A DNA stretch of 64,000 nucleotides from positions 1 to 64,000 of the forward strand of contig CAZFLD010000010.1 in NCBI GenBank assembly GCA_964519835.1. The letters are read 5' to 3'. The translations under genes were made by a program, and so were the position numbers. The first letter of the stretch is position 1, and every line of letters begins with the position of its first letter. Of this stretch, positions 18,089 to 25,456 are shown piece by piece. The notes below the pieces were generated by a model. That model worked only from the letters and a program-made list of their open reading frames with translations. It made no database searches and was not told the origin of the DNA. Source of the DNA: CAZFLD01 sp964519835 (GTDB lineage: Bacteria; Spirochaetota; Spirochaetia; DSM-27196; CAZFLD01).

Positions 18089-18472
18089 CTATTGAGCCCG
18101 CGTTAGCCTGTTCTCAACCCTGAGAACACCGTCGAAGTAATCAACCGGAATGCCCGACACAGGCCGCCGCCGAAACTCACGGCCCCTGCCATAGAAACAT
18201 AATGGCTTACTGAATGTGCCCGATTTGCTTCGCAACGAGATTCCGTCCCCATGTTTGCCCTCGATCCACCGCCGCTTCTCAGGCCGGCAGGCGCGCAAGC
18301 CGCGTATGTAGTCAATGGGAGCACGAGACGGACGAACGTCCTGCGTCACGAGTGCACTTTCCTTATTTATGATATTGAAAGCGTCAAAGATGTCCCCAAC
18401 GTGTATCAACTCGGGATACCACTCACGGAGAATCCGGGAGACCGATCCGCACCAGCGATCGCTCACCGGCAT
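18089..18472 (-). CDS. Uncharacterised protein, possibly a replication-initiation-factor fragment
   Basis: A 127-residue frame with protein-like composition: WCGSVSRILREWYPELIHVG, then IEGKHGDGISLRSKSG, and an ending with FYGRGREF and VLRVENRLTRAQ. The last two segments recall the YDKG and LRxEvRL patterns of rolling-circle replication initiation proteins of filamentous phage or plasmids, but the similarity is weak and the catalytic tyrosine domain cannot be placed. It could equally be a decayed gene of another kind. A short 54-codon frame (MNEHKQAVRKEEQWRQ, 18422-18587) overlaps its start. No function is assigned. Confidence 0.3.
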   Translation of the reverse strand: MPVSDRWCGSVSRILREWYPELIHVGDIFDAFNIINKESALVTQDVRPSRAPIDYIRGLRACRPEKRRWIEGKHGDGISLRSKSGTFSKPLCFYGRGREFRRRPVSGIPVDYFDGVLRVENRLTRAQ

Positions 18473-18638
18473 TTTGACTTACCTCATTGAGAACTCGGAA
18501 TAAATCGGTCGGCGTCTTTCGCTTGCTGCCATACAGTCGCTGCCGCCACTGCTCTTCCTTTCTGACCGCTTGCTTGTGTTCATTCATCAAGCCCCCAAGT
18601 ATCGCTCAGCACTGCAGGCTCCGGTAGGTGGAAGGCGC

Positions 18639-19073
18639 CTACAACTCGACGGGCTTAGCGACCCGCACCGTTTCGGACAGTCGCGAAAAATCTGCCTCGT
18701 TGTACGTTACGATAACATCTACTTCGGCCTGTTCGAGCAGATGAACGATGAAGGCGTCATAGCTTGCGCCTCCGGCAGCCGGGGTCCCGACGAATGCGTG
18801 CAGCGCGTTCCAGATTGACTCGGAGGAGAACGGAGCAATGCTCGCATTGCTCCGGAGCGTCTCAGTAAGTACGGCTTCTGCTTCCACGGGAGAAAGGCGA
18901 TAGTCAGCCGGGAGGCGGGTCAGCACAGCATACGACTCGATTATCGAGTGATGGGCGAGAACGACCTGGTGTGAACCAAAAGCGCCATCGAGCCAGCGCG
19001 CGGCTTCGGCGTGAGCGGGATGATTGGCATGGACTGCAGCGACAATCACCGTGGTGTCTACGCCGACCCTCAC
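18639..19073 (-). CDS. vapC: VapC-type PIN-domain ribonuclease toxin
   Basis: A 144-residue PIN-domain protein. The first acidic residue is in GVDTTVIVAAVHANHP, the conserved ES pair is in HHSIIESYAVLTRLP, and the later acidic cluster is in GGASYDAFIVHLLEQAEVD and TYNEADFSRL. PIN-domain VapC toxins cut RNA, often tRNA, using Mg2+ bound by these residues. Its ATG overlaps the stop of the upstream antitoxin gene by 4 bases, the normal VapBC arrangement. Length and motif spacing are complete, so it is likely functional. Confidence 0.85.
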   Translation of the reverse strand: MRVGVDTTVIVAAVHANHPAHAEAARWLDGAFGSHQVVLAHHSIIESYAVLTRLPADYRLSPVEAEAVLTETLRSNASIAPFSSESIWNALHAFVGTPAAGGASYDAFIVHLLEQAEVDVIVTYNEADFSRLSETVRVAKPVEL

Positions 19074-19342
19074 GAAGAGAGCCCTCCCTTGCGCGTGAGC
19101 TGCTCGATTCGACCTTGATCGACGTTGAATATCTCCGCCGGAGCCCGAGTTGCACCGGTATCGATTGCAACAACGCGCCCGATGCGAACGACACGCCGTT
19201 GGGTCCGCGTTGGAACGAGGGTGATGCCGTCCGGCACCGCTATGACCTCGACCTCCGTGCCCGCTTCGAGCCCGTAGCGTTCCCGTAAATCTTTCGGGAT
19301 GACGAGTCTCCCTGCCCGGTCAATTCTTGTTTTCACGCTCAT
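19070..19342 (-). CDS. vapB: VapB antitoxin, AbrB/SpoVT type
   Basis: A 90-residue antitoxin with an N-terminal swapped-hairpin AbrB DNA-binding domain (KTRIDRAGRLVIPKDLRERY, GLEAGTEVEVIAVPDGITLV) and a C-terminal segment (RAPAEIFNVDQGRIEQLTRK) that should bind VapC. It precedes vapC with a 4-base overlap. AbrB-type VapBs repress their own operon through palindromic operators. A matching inverted repeat lies just upstream. Confidence 0.85.
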   Translation of the reverse strand: MSVKTRIDRAGRLVIPKDLRERYGLEAGTEVEVIAVPDGITLVPTRTQRRVVRIGRVVAIDTGATRAPAEIFNVDQGRIEQLTRKGGLSS

Positions 19343-19356
19343 AGGACAAGTTTACC

Positions 19357-19390
19357 ATGGCAAATGCCATTTGTCACTACACATGGCATT
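19357..19390 (-). promoter_or_regulatory. Putative VapB operator (ATGGCA/TGCCAT repeats)
   Basis: Fifteen bases upstream of the vapB ATG, ATGGCA-AA-TGCCAT (19357-19370) forms a 6-bp inverted repeat. AATGCCAT (19363-19370) also pairs with ATGGCATT (19383-19390). Three half-sites in 34 bp fit a VapB or VapBC operator. Direct evidence of binding is lacking. Confidence 0.55.
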
Positions 19391-19771
19391 ACTTCCGAAC
19401 TGCAAGCGGTACTCGGTAGCGGTATGAGTTCGTCTGTCAGAGCCAAGCCGTGCTATCAGCACGGGAACCCGAGGGTACACGGCGGAACGATTTCCGGGGC
19501 CGGCCTTGCCATGAGCTACAGACACAAGCCCTAATCCCGGACGACATCGGGCCGGCAGCGCCCGCTACCCGGAAGATCGGGTCCGCCGGCAACGCCCTTT
19601 CGGCGGGCAAAGCCGTACACAAATAGATTGGTTTTTCGAGAATCACGTGATTACTGCTCATATACATGAGAGTTGTAGTGCGAAGTAGGCAACGGCGGAC
19701 TCTGGACCGCCTCTCGCCGATCAAGCGAAGCTGATTACCGCGCCGGACACCCACGAGCGGACCGAGCGTTC
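19391..19771. other. Region without recognisable genes
   Basis: About 380 bases between the vapBC promoter region and a small lipoprotein gene. No family-like frame is seen. The last 100 bases may hold the promoter of the lipoprotein gene. Confidence 0.45.
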
Positions 19772-19785
19772 AGGAGGTGACGAAC

Positions 19786-20230
19786 AATAAGACGTAGTTG
19801 GCGAGTGCTCCAGGAAGCTTCCCTGGCTCTGGTACTGAGCATAGTCTTGGCAGCTTGCCGGTCTCCACTTGGCGGCGACACTACGCCACCGGAGGCGGTG
19901 ACGGACCTCGAGGCCATCGCGGAGGCCGGTCGGGTGACTCTCACGTGGAGTGACCCCACGGACTCGGATATCAGCCTGGTCAGGGTCTCGTGGTCCCGCG
20001 GAGGCACTGAAGCGCTTGAGATAGACCTTGGAACTCAAGCGGCCACCATTGAAGGGCCGGCCAACGGAACCGAGTACACCTTTACAATCGTCGTTGTCGA
20101 CCAGGATAAAAACGAATCGGACCCGATTACGGTTACCGTGACTCCCCTGACGCCCCTCGGCAGCTATGCCGTCACCTACGACGACAACGGCGCCGACCAA
20201 ACCTTCCCGACTATGCAAAGCTCAACATAG
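19786..20230 (+). CDS. Short FN3-domain lipoprotein, probably truncated
   Basis: A lipoprotein with signal ending LSIVLAAC (lipobox) and one FN3-like domain (PPEAVTDLEAIAEAGRVTLT, then TWSDPTDSDIS and GTEYTFTIVVVDQDKNESD). The best ribosome site, AGGAGG at 19772-19777, is spaced eight bases from an ATA codon at 19786. That start gives an Arg-rich n-region (RRSWRVLQEAS) as expected of a signal. The first GTG is at 19805 and lacks a site. An ATG-to-ATA mutation is therefore likely. The C-terminal end (GSYAVTYDDNGAD) resembles the start of a cell-wall InlB-type repeat and then stops, suggesting truncation. Confidence 0.6.
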
Positions 20231-20592
20231 TCGGCGAAGCTCCAAACACAAAAACCGGCCGTTCGCATTGTGGTCCCCTTCGCGATACCTGAACGAGCAT
20301 TCATGCTACGTTCGTGCTGCGCCTTGGATTCATGCGAAGCGCCGTTTTTCGGTAGCTTCTTAGTCCCGTACATAACGGTAGGTTCTATTGCGGCAGAGAG
20401 GACTTGCCTTCCGCTCGCCGACCTCGTGTCGGCTCGCTCCAGGCCGCCGCCGACGCCTCCGGCGTTCCTCCGGCGCTAAATCGACCTCCTGTCGATTTGC
20501 GCTCCACGTATTCGCGCCGCCCGGATGCATTCCTCGCTGAGGCTTCGAAATGCACCGTATCCGTTTCGAGTCCTCTCCTTCTTTTGCACCAA
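20231..20592. other. Gene-free region holding the putative attachment repeat
   Basis: No recognisable gene in about 360 bases. It contains a 19-base copy of the tRNA-Leu 3' end (20388-20406), described separately. Open frames here have no family resemblance. Confidence 0.5.
20388..20406. repeat. Duplicated 3' end of tRNA-Leu, candidate attachment site
   Basis: The 19 bases ttgcggcagagaggacttg are identical to 20631-20649, the 3' end of the tRNA-Leu gene. A displaced copy of a tRNA 3' end is the usual trace of tyrosine-recombinase integration. The accessory region lies to the left. No integrase gene is visible in the window. Confidence 0.6.
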
Positions 20593-20626
20593 AACGGGCC
20601 GAGCACCTTACGGCACTCGGCCCGTT
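20593..20626 (-). terminator. Intrinsic terminator of tRNA-Leu
   Basis: On the minus strand AACGGGCCGAG (from 20626-20616) pairs perfectly with CTCGGCCCGTT (20603-20593), an 11-bp stem with a 12-base loop, followed by TT. It lies just after the 3' end of the tRNA-Leu gene. Confidence 0.8.
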
Positions 20627-20631
20627 ATTGT

Positions 20632-20715
20632 TGCGGCAGAGAGGACTTGAACCTCCACGAGTGTTACCTCACTAGCCCCTCAAGCTAGCGTGTCTACCAA
20701 TTTCACCACCGCCGC
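20632..20715 (-). tRNA. tRNA-Leu (GAG)
   Basis: An 84-nt class II tRNA on the minus strand. The acceptor GCGGCGG pairs with CTGCCGC (one G-U). The D-arm has TGGTAGAC. The anticodon stem CTAGC/GCTAG encloses TTGAGGG, giving anticodon GAG. A long variable arm and the GGTTCAAGTCC T-arm are present. CCA is not encoded. Its 3' end is duplicated at 20388-20406. Confidence 0.93.
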
Positions 20716-20753
20716 GGGAAATGGTCTCCAGTTGCGAAGCCGAAATATAGCAA

Positions 20754-20763
20754 NNNNNNNNNN
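20754..20763. other. Assembly gap (10 N)
   Basis: Ten N bases join two contigs inside a second tRNA-Leu gene. The true gap length is unknown. The similar sequences of two tRNA-Leu genes probably broke the assembly here. Confidence 0.99.
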
Positions 20764-20805
20764 AGCCCCTCAAGCTAGCGCGTCTACCAGTTCCGCCACT
20801 GCCGC
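20764..20805 (-). tRNA. tRNA-Leu (GAG), 5' half only
   Basis: The minus strand from 20805 gives GCGGCAGTGGCGGAACTGG, then TAGACGCGCTAG, and the anticodon loop TTGAGGG before the gap. It differs from the neighbouring tRNA-Leu at several positions, so it is a separate gene and not an assembly duplicate. The 3' half is lost in the gap. Confidence 0.8.
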
Positions 20806-20997
20806 GCGGTTTCTGATTCAGAATTTAGGCTGGTAATTTACTCGAATTCGGCATGGCTGTCAATAACATCAAAGCCGGCCTGTTGCCGGACCAGCAAGTG
20901 AGCCGGCGGCAAACTTCGACCCCGGTGGGGCCCAAGGAGCCGGCCTAACCGCGTGTTTGGTACCGACAGTTTACCCAATCCACGCTACACTTTGCCT

Positions 20998-21672
20998 ATG
21001 CTCGATGATCGTCGGTGGAAAGAGTTTGTGCGGCACTTTCCGGGTCTGGGAGAGGACGCGCGGGTCCGGGCGGAGCTTGGCCGGGCCGCGATATTCAGGG
21101 ATGTTCCGGCTCACTCCGTTTTGTACCGCGACGGTGACGAGTGCACCCACCTCCCGTTGGTGGTCTCGGGAGAGCTGCTTCTCACAAAGCACGGTGAGAC
21201 CGGGCGGGCCATTACGCTCTATCGTGTCGAGGCCGGCGAGTCATGTATTCTTTCGACGCTAAGCATTCTGAATACGAGCTCGTTTCCAGCGGAGGCGACG
21301 ACCATTAGTAACGTCTCCCTGTTCCTTATACCGGCGGCGACCCTAAAGCGTCTGGTGGCGGAGAGCGCGGGCTGGCGAGATTTCATTTTTTCTATGTACC
21401 ACGCTCGGCTGGCAACCCTGATCTTGTTAATCGAAGAGGTTGTTTTCGGTAAGCTTGACGTACGGCTCGCGCGGACACTGCTTCGTCTGGCCGCCGACGG
21501 ACCGGTCCGGGCTACTCACCATGAGCTGGCGGTGGAGCTCGGCTCGTCGCGGGAGGTGGTGAGCCGGGTGCTCAAAGAGTGGGAGCGGCGTGGAATGCTC
21601 GTGCTATCCCGCGCAAGTATCGTTCTCAGGTCGCCGCAAGACGTACAAAAAATCGCGGACATAGGTGACTAA
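20998..21672 (+). CDS. Crp/Fnr-family transcriptional regulator
   Basis: A 224-residue regulator starting at ATG 20998 (MLDDRRWKEFVRHFPG). The N-terminal cyclic-nucleotide-binding-like beta barrel includes FRDVPAHSVLYRDGDECTHL and VEAGESCILSTLSIL. A long dimerisation helix follows (about 120-150). The C-terminal winged helix has the recognition pattern ELAVELGSSREVVSRVLKEW. No four-cysteine iron-sulfur set is present. The GESCILST stretch matches the FnrL-like group that senses oxidative or nitrosative conditions. It heads a unit with a DUF2892 protein 62 bases downstream. A cyclase gene also follows, but a cAMP ligand is not proven. Confidence 0.88.
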   Translation: MLDDRRWKEFVRHFPGLGEDARVRAELGRAAIFRDVPAHSVLYRDGDECTHLPLVVSGELLLTKHGETGRAITLYRVEAGESCILSTLSILNTSSFPAEATTISNVSLFLIPAATLKRLVAESAGWRDFIFSMYHARLATLILLIEEVVFGKLDVRLARTLLRLAADGPVRATHHELAVELGSSREVVSRVLKEWERRGMLVLSRASIVLRSPQDVQKIADIGD

Positions 21673-21734
21673 GTCACAGACTGCAGTTCCCGTCGGCCCT
21701 ATTATCGTACCATCAACACATTAAGGAGTTTGGT

Positions 21735-21932
21735 ATGGCAAAGAATATGGGATCGGTAGATCGGATCATTCGCACGATTCTTGGCGTAGGACTTGTCGTG
21801 GCCGCGATTATCGTCGGCGGGTGGGTTTGGGTGCTTGGCGGCCTCGGCGTTGTTTTTATCGGCACCTCGCTTGTTAGTACCTGCCCGCTCTACATGCCAT
21901 TCCGCATTAGCACGCGGCGATCGAACAGTTAG
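21735..21932 (+). CDS. DUF2892 small membrane protein
   Basis: A 65-residue protein with the DUF2892 pattern: NMGSVDRIIRTILGVGLVVA, a second hydrophobic helix (VLGGLGVVFIGTSLV) and the conserved TSLVSTCPLYMPFRI. Two membrane spans are predicted by eye. Members are often adjacent to Crp/Fnr-type regulators and rhodanese proteins, and the cysteine is strongly conserved. The role is unknown, possibly sulfur or redox related. A good ribosome site (TAAGGAG) precedes the ATG. Confidence 0.88.
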   Translation: MAKNMGSVDRIIRTILGVGLVVAAIIVGGWVWVLGGLGVVFIGTSLVSTCPLYMPFRISTRRSNS

Positions 21933-21944
21933 GGGAAACATCAA

Positions 21945-23063
21945 ATGACGCAGAGTCCGGCGCGGAGCAGCGCAACGGTCTCCGGGGCGACGCGCCTCGA
22001 CTCCGCGCTCAAGCAGTTTCGCGCACATCCGATTGTCGACAAACTTCGAGAGCTTCTGCTCGATTCGCCGGATCACGATCTCTTTCATATAGATGTCGAC
22101 CGTGTATCCGCTTGTTGGGCCGTGGACAGACGTACCGTCCTCGAGGTGTTTCTAAGGGCGGTGCGGTTTGGAATTCTCAGCATGGAGTGGATCTTTCACT
22201 GTCCGACATGCGGCGGCGTTGCGATGGAGAGCCTGAGCCTCTCGCACACACACGAAAAGGATTTCTGCCCAATATGCCGAGTCGATTTCCAAAACACACT
22301 CGATCAAAACGTCGAGGTGTTCTTTTCCATCGGCGCGGAGATTCGTGCGCTCCCTCCGTCTCTCAAAGAACAGTACGTCGAGCGCGTCATGGCGGACGTT
22401 TCGGGCGCCGGCAAACATGATTGGCGCAGCGACGCCACGGTCGAAGGCGTAGAGATTATCAACCATCCTGTCTTCCGCGATATTTTTGGGGACGAGACTC
22501 TGTCTCTGGACCAGAGCTTGGAGATAGGCTCTGCGACCATTCTCTTTACCGATGTCACAGGCTCCACTGAGCTCTACGAGCGACTCGGCGACGCGCGAGC
22601 GTACCAGCTAATAAGGGACCATTTTGATCTCGTCTTCAGGGCCATCACGGAGCATGACGGTGTGCCCATCAAAACCATTGGCGACGCGGTTATGGGTGTC
22701 TTTACCAACGAGACCTCCGCCGTTAGAGCCGTGTTTGCCATGACAGATGCGCTCGAAGCAGACAACGCGGATCGTAACGACGGATACAAGTTGCAGCTAA
22801 AAACAGGCATACACCGCGGTCCTGTCATCGTGGTGACTCTGAACAACAGCATCGACTATTTCGGACGCACGGTGAACATCGCGGCCCGAGTTCAGTCCCA
22901 GTCCGGCGCGAATGAGCTGTCGATGGTAAAAGACATCATTGTGGCTCCCGGAGTAAAACAAACACTACAAGAGCGGGTTTCTCGTGTTGGTCGCAAGATG
23001 GCGCGACTCAAGGGCATCGACGGATTGGCGGAAATCTATCGCGTACGCCTTGTCACTGCCTAG
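21945..23063 (+). CDS. Class III adenylate/guanylate cyclase with N-terminal zinc-ribbon region
   Basis: A 372-residue soluble protein, 12 bases after the DUF2892 gene. The N-terminal half has a zinc-ribbon-like pattern (HCPTCGG and FCPICRVDF), as in DUF5939-type cyclases. The C-terminal half is a class III cyclase domain. The metal-binding Asp is in ILFTDVTGSTELYERLGD, and the lysine and second Asp are in KTIGDAVMGVF. The transition-state Asn and Arg are in YFGRTVNIAARVQS. All catalytic positions look intact. The specificity lysine suggests ATP. Product signalling to the neighbouring Crp/Fnr protein is an attractive inference only. Confidence 0.87.
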   Translation: MTQSPARSSATVSGATRLDSALKQFRAHPIVDKLRELLLDSPDHDLFHIDVDRVSACWAVDRRTVLEVFLRAVRFGILSMEWIFHCPTCGGVAMESLSLSHTHEKDFCPICRVDFQNTLDQNVEVFFSIGAEIRALPPSLKEQYVERVMADVSGAGKHDWRSDATVEGVEIINHPVFRDIFGDETLSLDQSLEIGSATILFTDVTGSTELYERLGDARAYQLIRDHFDLVFRAITEHDGVPIKTIGDAVMGVFTNETSAVRAVFAMTDALEADNADRNDGYKLQLKTGIHRGPVIVVTLNNSIDYFGRTVNIAARVQSQSGANELSMVKDIIVAPGVKQTLQERVSRVGRKMARLKGIDGLAEIYRVRLVTA

Positions 23064-23165
23064 CCGCCCGCCGTTTGGCCCGCAATCGATCCAGGCTTGA
23101 CACCACGCCACCACGCCCGCCCGCGCCGCGAGTGCCGCCTCGCCTCAGAACCCCGGTTTCCCTGG

Positions 23166-23193
23166 TTGACAATCTAATTCCATGATATAGATT
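23166..23193 (+). promoter_or_regulatory. Putative sigma-70 promoter of the oxidoreductase gene
   Basis: TTGACA (23166-23171), 16 bases, TAGATT (23188-23193), 57 bases before ATG 23250. Between promoter and start, GGGCAAGCGA and TCGCTCGCCC (about 23208-23229) form an imperfect inverted repeat that may be an operator. Confidence 0.5.
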
Positions 23194-23249
23194 GGCTTTC
23201 CAACCTGGGGCAAGCGAATCGCTCGCCCGAAACTTGATCGGAGGATACG

Positions 23250-24290
23250 ATGAAGCTCTTTTCCAGCGCCGGCGACATCAAAATGGCGACCGTCGGCTAC
23301 AGCCCCGCCTACAACATGGGGCGACAGCATCTGACCAACGCGTCCAAATACGGCGCCGTGCCCACGGCCGTGTGTGACGTCAATCCCGACTGCCTCGAAC
23401 AGGCAAAGATCGATTTCCCCGGCATCCACACCTACACCGACATGGAAGAGATGCTCAAGGCCGAGCCGGATCTTGGCCTTGTCGTCGTCATCACGCCCCA
23501 CAACACCCACCACAGGCTAGCTTTGCGCTGTCTCGAAGCCGGCGCGCATGTCGTTGTGGAAAAGCCCTTTGCGGTTACGGTTGACGAGGTGGACGAGATG
23601 ATGGCCGTCGCCAAAGACAACGGTCTGGTCATCACGGCATACCACAACCGCCACTGGGACGGCTCCGTCATGGAAGCGCTTCGTCGTGTGCAATCCGGTG
23701 CCGTGGGTGATCTTGTGCGGATCGAGGCGCACATGGGCCGTCGTGACAAGCCCGGCGACTGGTGGCGGAGCAGCCGCTCCATCTCCGGCGGTACCCTCTA
23801 CGACTGGGGTGTTCATCTCCTGGAGTACAGCTTCCAGCTTATTCCCGCAAAGGTCGTGGAGGTCTCGGGCTATCACTGGACGGGGTTCTGGGGATCGCAG
23901 ACGCGCTGGAAGGACGATGCAAACGAAGATGAGGCTTCCGCCCTGCTTCGATTTGATGACGGCGCGTTCCTGAACCTTCGAATCACCAGCCTCGACTCCG
24001 ATCCTCGCCCCGGAATGCTCCAGATCACCGGCACGCTCGGCTCCTATCGTATGGATCATCGTGTGTGGGAGCATGTGCGCAGAACCGACGCAGGTACCGT
24101 CGTTCGCGAGACAGGGCAAAACCCCGAAGGGGAGACCCATAGATTCTACGAGAACCTCATTTCCCACCTGACCGGTGGGGAGGAGCTTGTTATCACTCCC
24201 GAATGGTCGCGTCGCCCGATTCAGGTCCTCGAGCTCGCCGTGAAAAGCGCCCAAGAAAAGCGAGCCCTGACACCGAAGGTGCCGATTTAA
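23250..24290 (+). CDS. Gfo/Idh/MocA-family sugar oxidoreductase
   Basis: A 346-residue NAD(P)-dependent oxidoreductase. The Rossmann part lacks the classic GxGxxG at the start (VGYSPAYNMGRQHL takes its place) but has the family motifs VVITPHNTHHRLALRCLEAG and AHVVVEKPFAVTVDEVDEM, where EKP carries the active-site lysine. The C-terminal domain includes GGTLYDWGVHLLEYSFQL with the conserved Asp and His. The following gene is a sugar isomerase, a frequent pairing in inositol or unusual-sugar catabolism. The substrate cannot be read from sequence. RBS GGAGG precedes the ATG. Confidence 0.88.
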   Translation: MKLFSSAGDIKMATVGYSPAYNMGRQHLTNASKYGAVPTAVCDVNPDCLEQAKIDFPGIHTYTDMEEMLKAEPDLGLVVVITPHNTHHRLALRCLEAGAHVVVEKPFAVTVDEVDEMMAVAKDNGLVITAYHNRHWDGSVMEALRRVQSGAVGDLVRIEAHMGRRDKPGDWWRSSRSISGGTLYDWGVHLLEYSFQLIPAKVVEVSGYHWTGFWGSQTRWKDDANEDEASALLRFDDGAFLNLRITSLDSDPRPGMLQITGTLGSYRMDHRVWEHVRRTDAGTVVRETGQNPEGETHRFYENLISHLTGGEELVITPEWSRRPIQVLELAVKSAQEKRALTPKVPI

Positions 24291-24395
24291 CAGAATCAAA
24301 CGTGCCGATTTAAGCAGACTCAAAGGAGCCGCGTCGCCTTGCTCGGGCGCTCGTGGTAGAATGCGGCAAAACTACCAATCCAACGGGGGTACGTT

Positions 24396-25445
24396 ATGAT
24401 CAAAGGACCGGCGATTTTTCTTGCCCAATTCGCGGACGACGAGGCTCCATTCAACAGCCTCGAATCGATTAGCAAGTGGGCAAAGGACCTTGGCTACAAG
24501 GGCATTCAGATTCCGGCGTGGGATTCTCGATTTATCGACCTCGATAAGGCCGCGGAGTCGAAGAACTACTGCGACGCCCTCAAGGGGCAAACAAACGGCT
24601 TGACCATAACCGAGCTCGCCACCCACTTGCAGGGACAGCTCGTGGCCGTGCATCCGGCGTACAACACGCTCTTCGACGGCTTTGCACCCGCGTCTGCTGC
24701 GGGCAACCTCACGGCAAAGCAGGAGTGGGGAACCGAACAGCTCAAAAAGGCAATTCGCGCGTCGGCGAATCTCGGGCTCACCGCCGTGCCCACCTTTAGC
24801 GGAGCGTTTTTATGGCACACCATGTACCCGTGGCCGCAAAGACCCTCGGGTCTGGTGGAAGCCGGCTTCAAAGAGCTTGCGGCCCGATGGAAGCCGATCC
24901 TCAACGAGGCCGATAAGTACGGCATCGATCTTGCCTACGAAATCCACCCGGGAGAGGACTTGCACGATGGCATCACGTTCGAGATGTTCCGCGAGGCAAG
25001 CGGCGACCATCCCCGAGCGAACATCCTCTACGATCCCAGCCACTTTGTGCTGCAGTGCTTGGACTACGTCGAGTACATCAAGGTCTACGGCACGTACATC
25101 AAGGCCTTTCACGTGAAGGACGCCGAGTTTAATCCCTCACCGAGAAGCGGGGTGTACGGAGGGTATCAGGCGTGGGCGGATCGGCCGGGCCGTTTTAGGA
25201 GTGTCGGTGACGGGCAGGTCGACTTCAAGCGTGTTTTTACGGAGCTGACCAAGATCGGCTTCGACGGATGGGCGGTGCTGGAGTGGGAGTGTTGTATTAA
25301 AGACTCGGCCCAAGGGGCCGCCGAAGGAGCGCCCTTTATTGCATCGATGCTGATTGAGACACCAAAGAGGGCCTTCGACGACTTTGCCGGAAGCGGCACG
25401 GACGAGGCGGCGAACCGCAACATCCTCGGCCTCGGCGGGGAGTAG
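24396..25445 (+). CDS. Sugar phosphate isomerase/epimerase (TIM barrel)
   Basis: A 349-residue AP-endonuclease-2-like TIM-barrel protein of the IolE/IolI type. Metal-binding positions are visible: Glu in DLAYEIHPGEDLHDG, Asp and His in ILYDPSHFVLQCLDY, His in IKAFHVKDAEFNPS and Glu in GWAVLEWECCIKD. Such enzymes isomerise or epimerise ketoses or inosose derivatives. It lies 105 bases after a Gfo/Idh/MocA gene on the same strand, and the two likely act on the same sugar. Confidence 0.87.
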   Translation: MIKGPAIFLAQFADDEAPFNSLESISKWAKDLGYKGIQIPAWDSRFIDLDKAAESKNYCDALKGQTNGLTITELATHLQGQLVAVHPAYNTLFDGFAPASAAGNLTAKQEWGTEQLKKAIRASANLGLTAVPTFSGAFLWHTMYPWPQRPSGLVEAGFKELAARWKPILNEADKYGIDLAYEIHPGEDLHDGITFEMFREASGDHPRANILYDPSHFVLQCLDYVEYIKVYGTYIKAFHVKDAEFNPSPRSGVYGGYQAWADRPGRFRSVGDGQVDFKRVFTELTKIGFDGWAVLEWECCIKDSAQGAAEGAPFIASMLIETPKRAFDDFAGSGTDEAANRNILGLGGE

Positions 25446-25456
25446 ACCGCCGGCCG

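Noticed and set aside
7000..19400. A possible integron cassette array, because many toxin-antitoxin genes are clustered
   Set aside because: No integron integrase is present, and I could not find attC-like sites with paired GTTRRRY/RYYYAAC cores between the genes.
20404..20688. Open frame of 94 codons across the tRNA-Leu gene and its terminator
   Set aside because: It covers the tRNA and the terminator, so it cannot be a protein gene.
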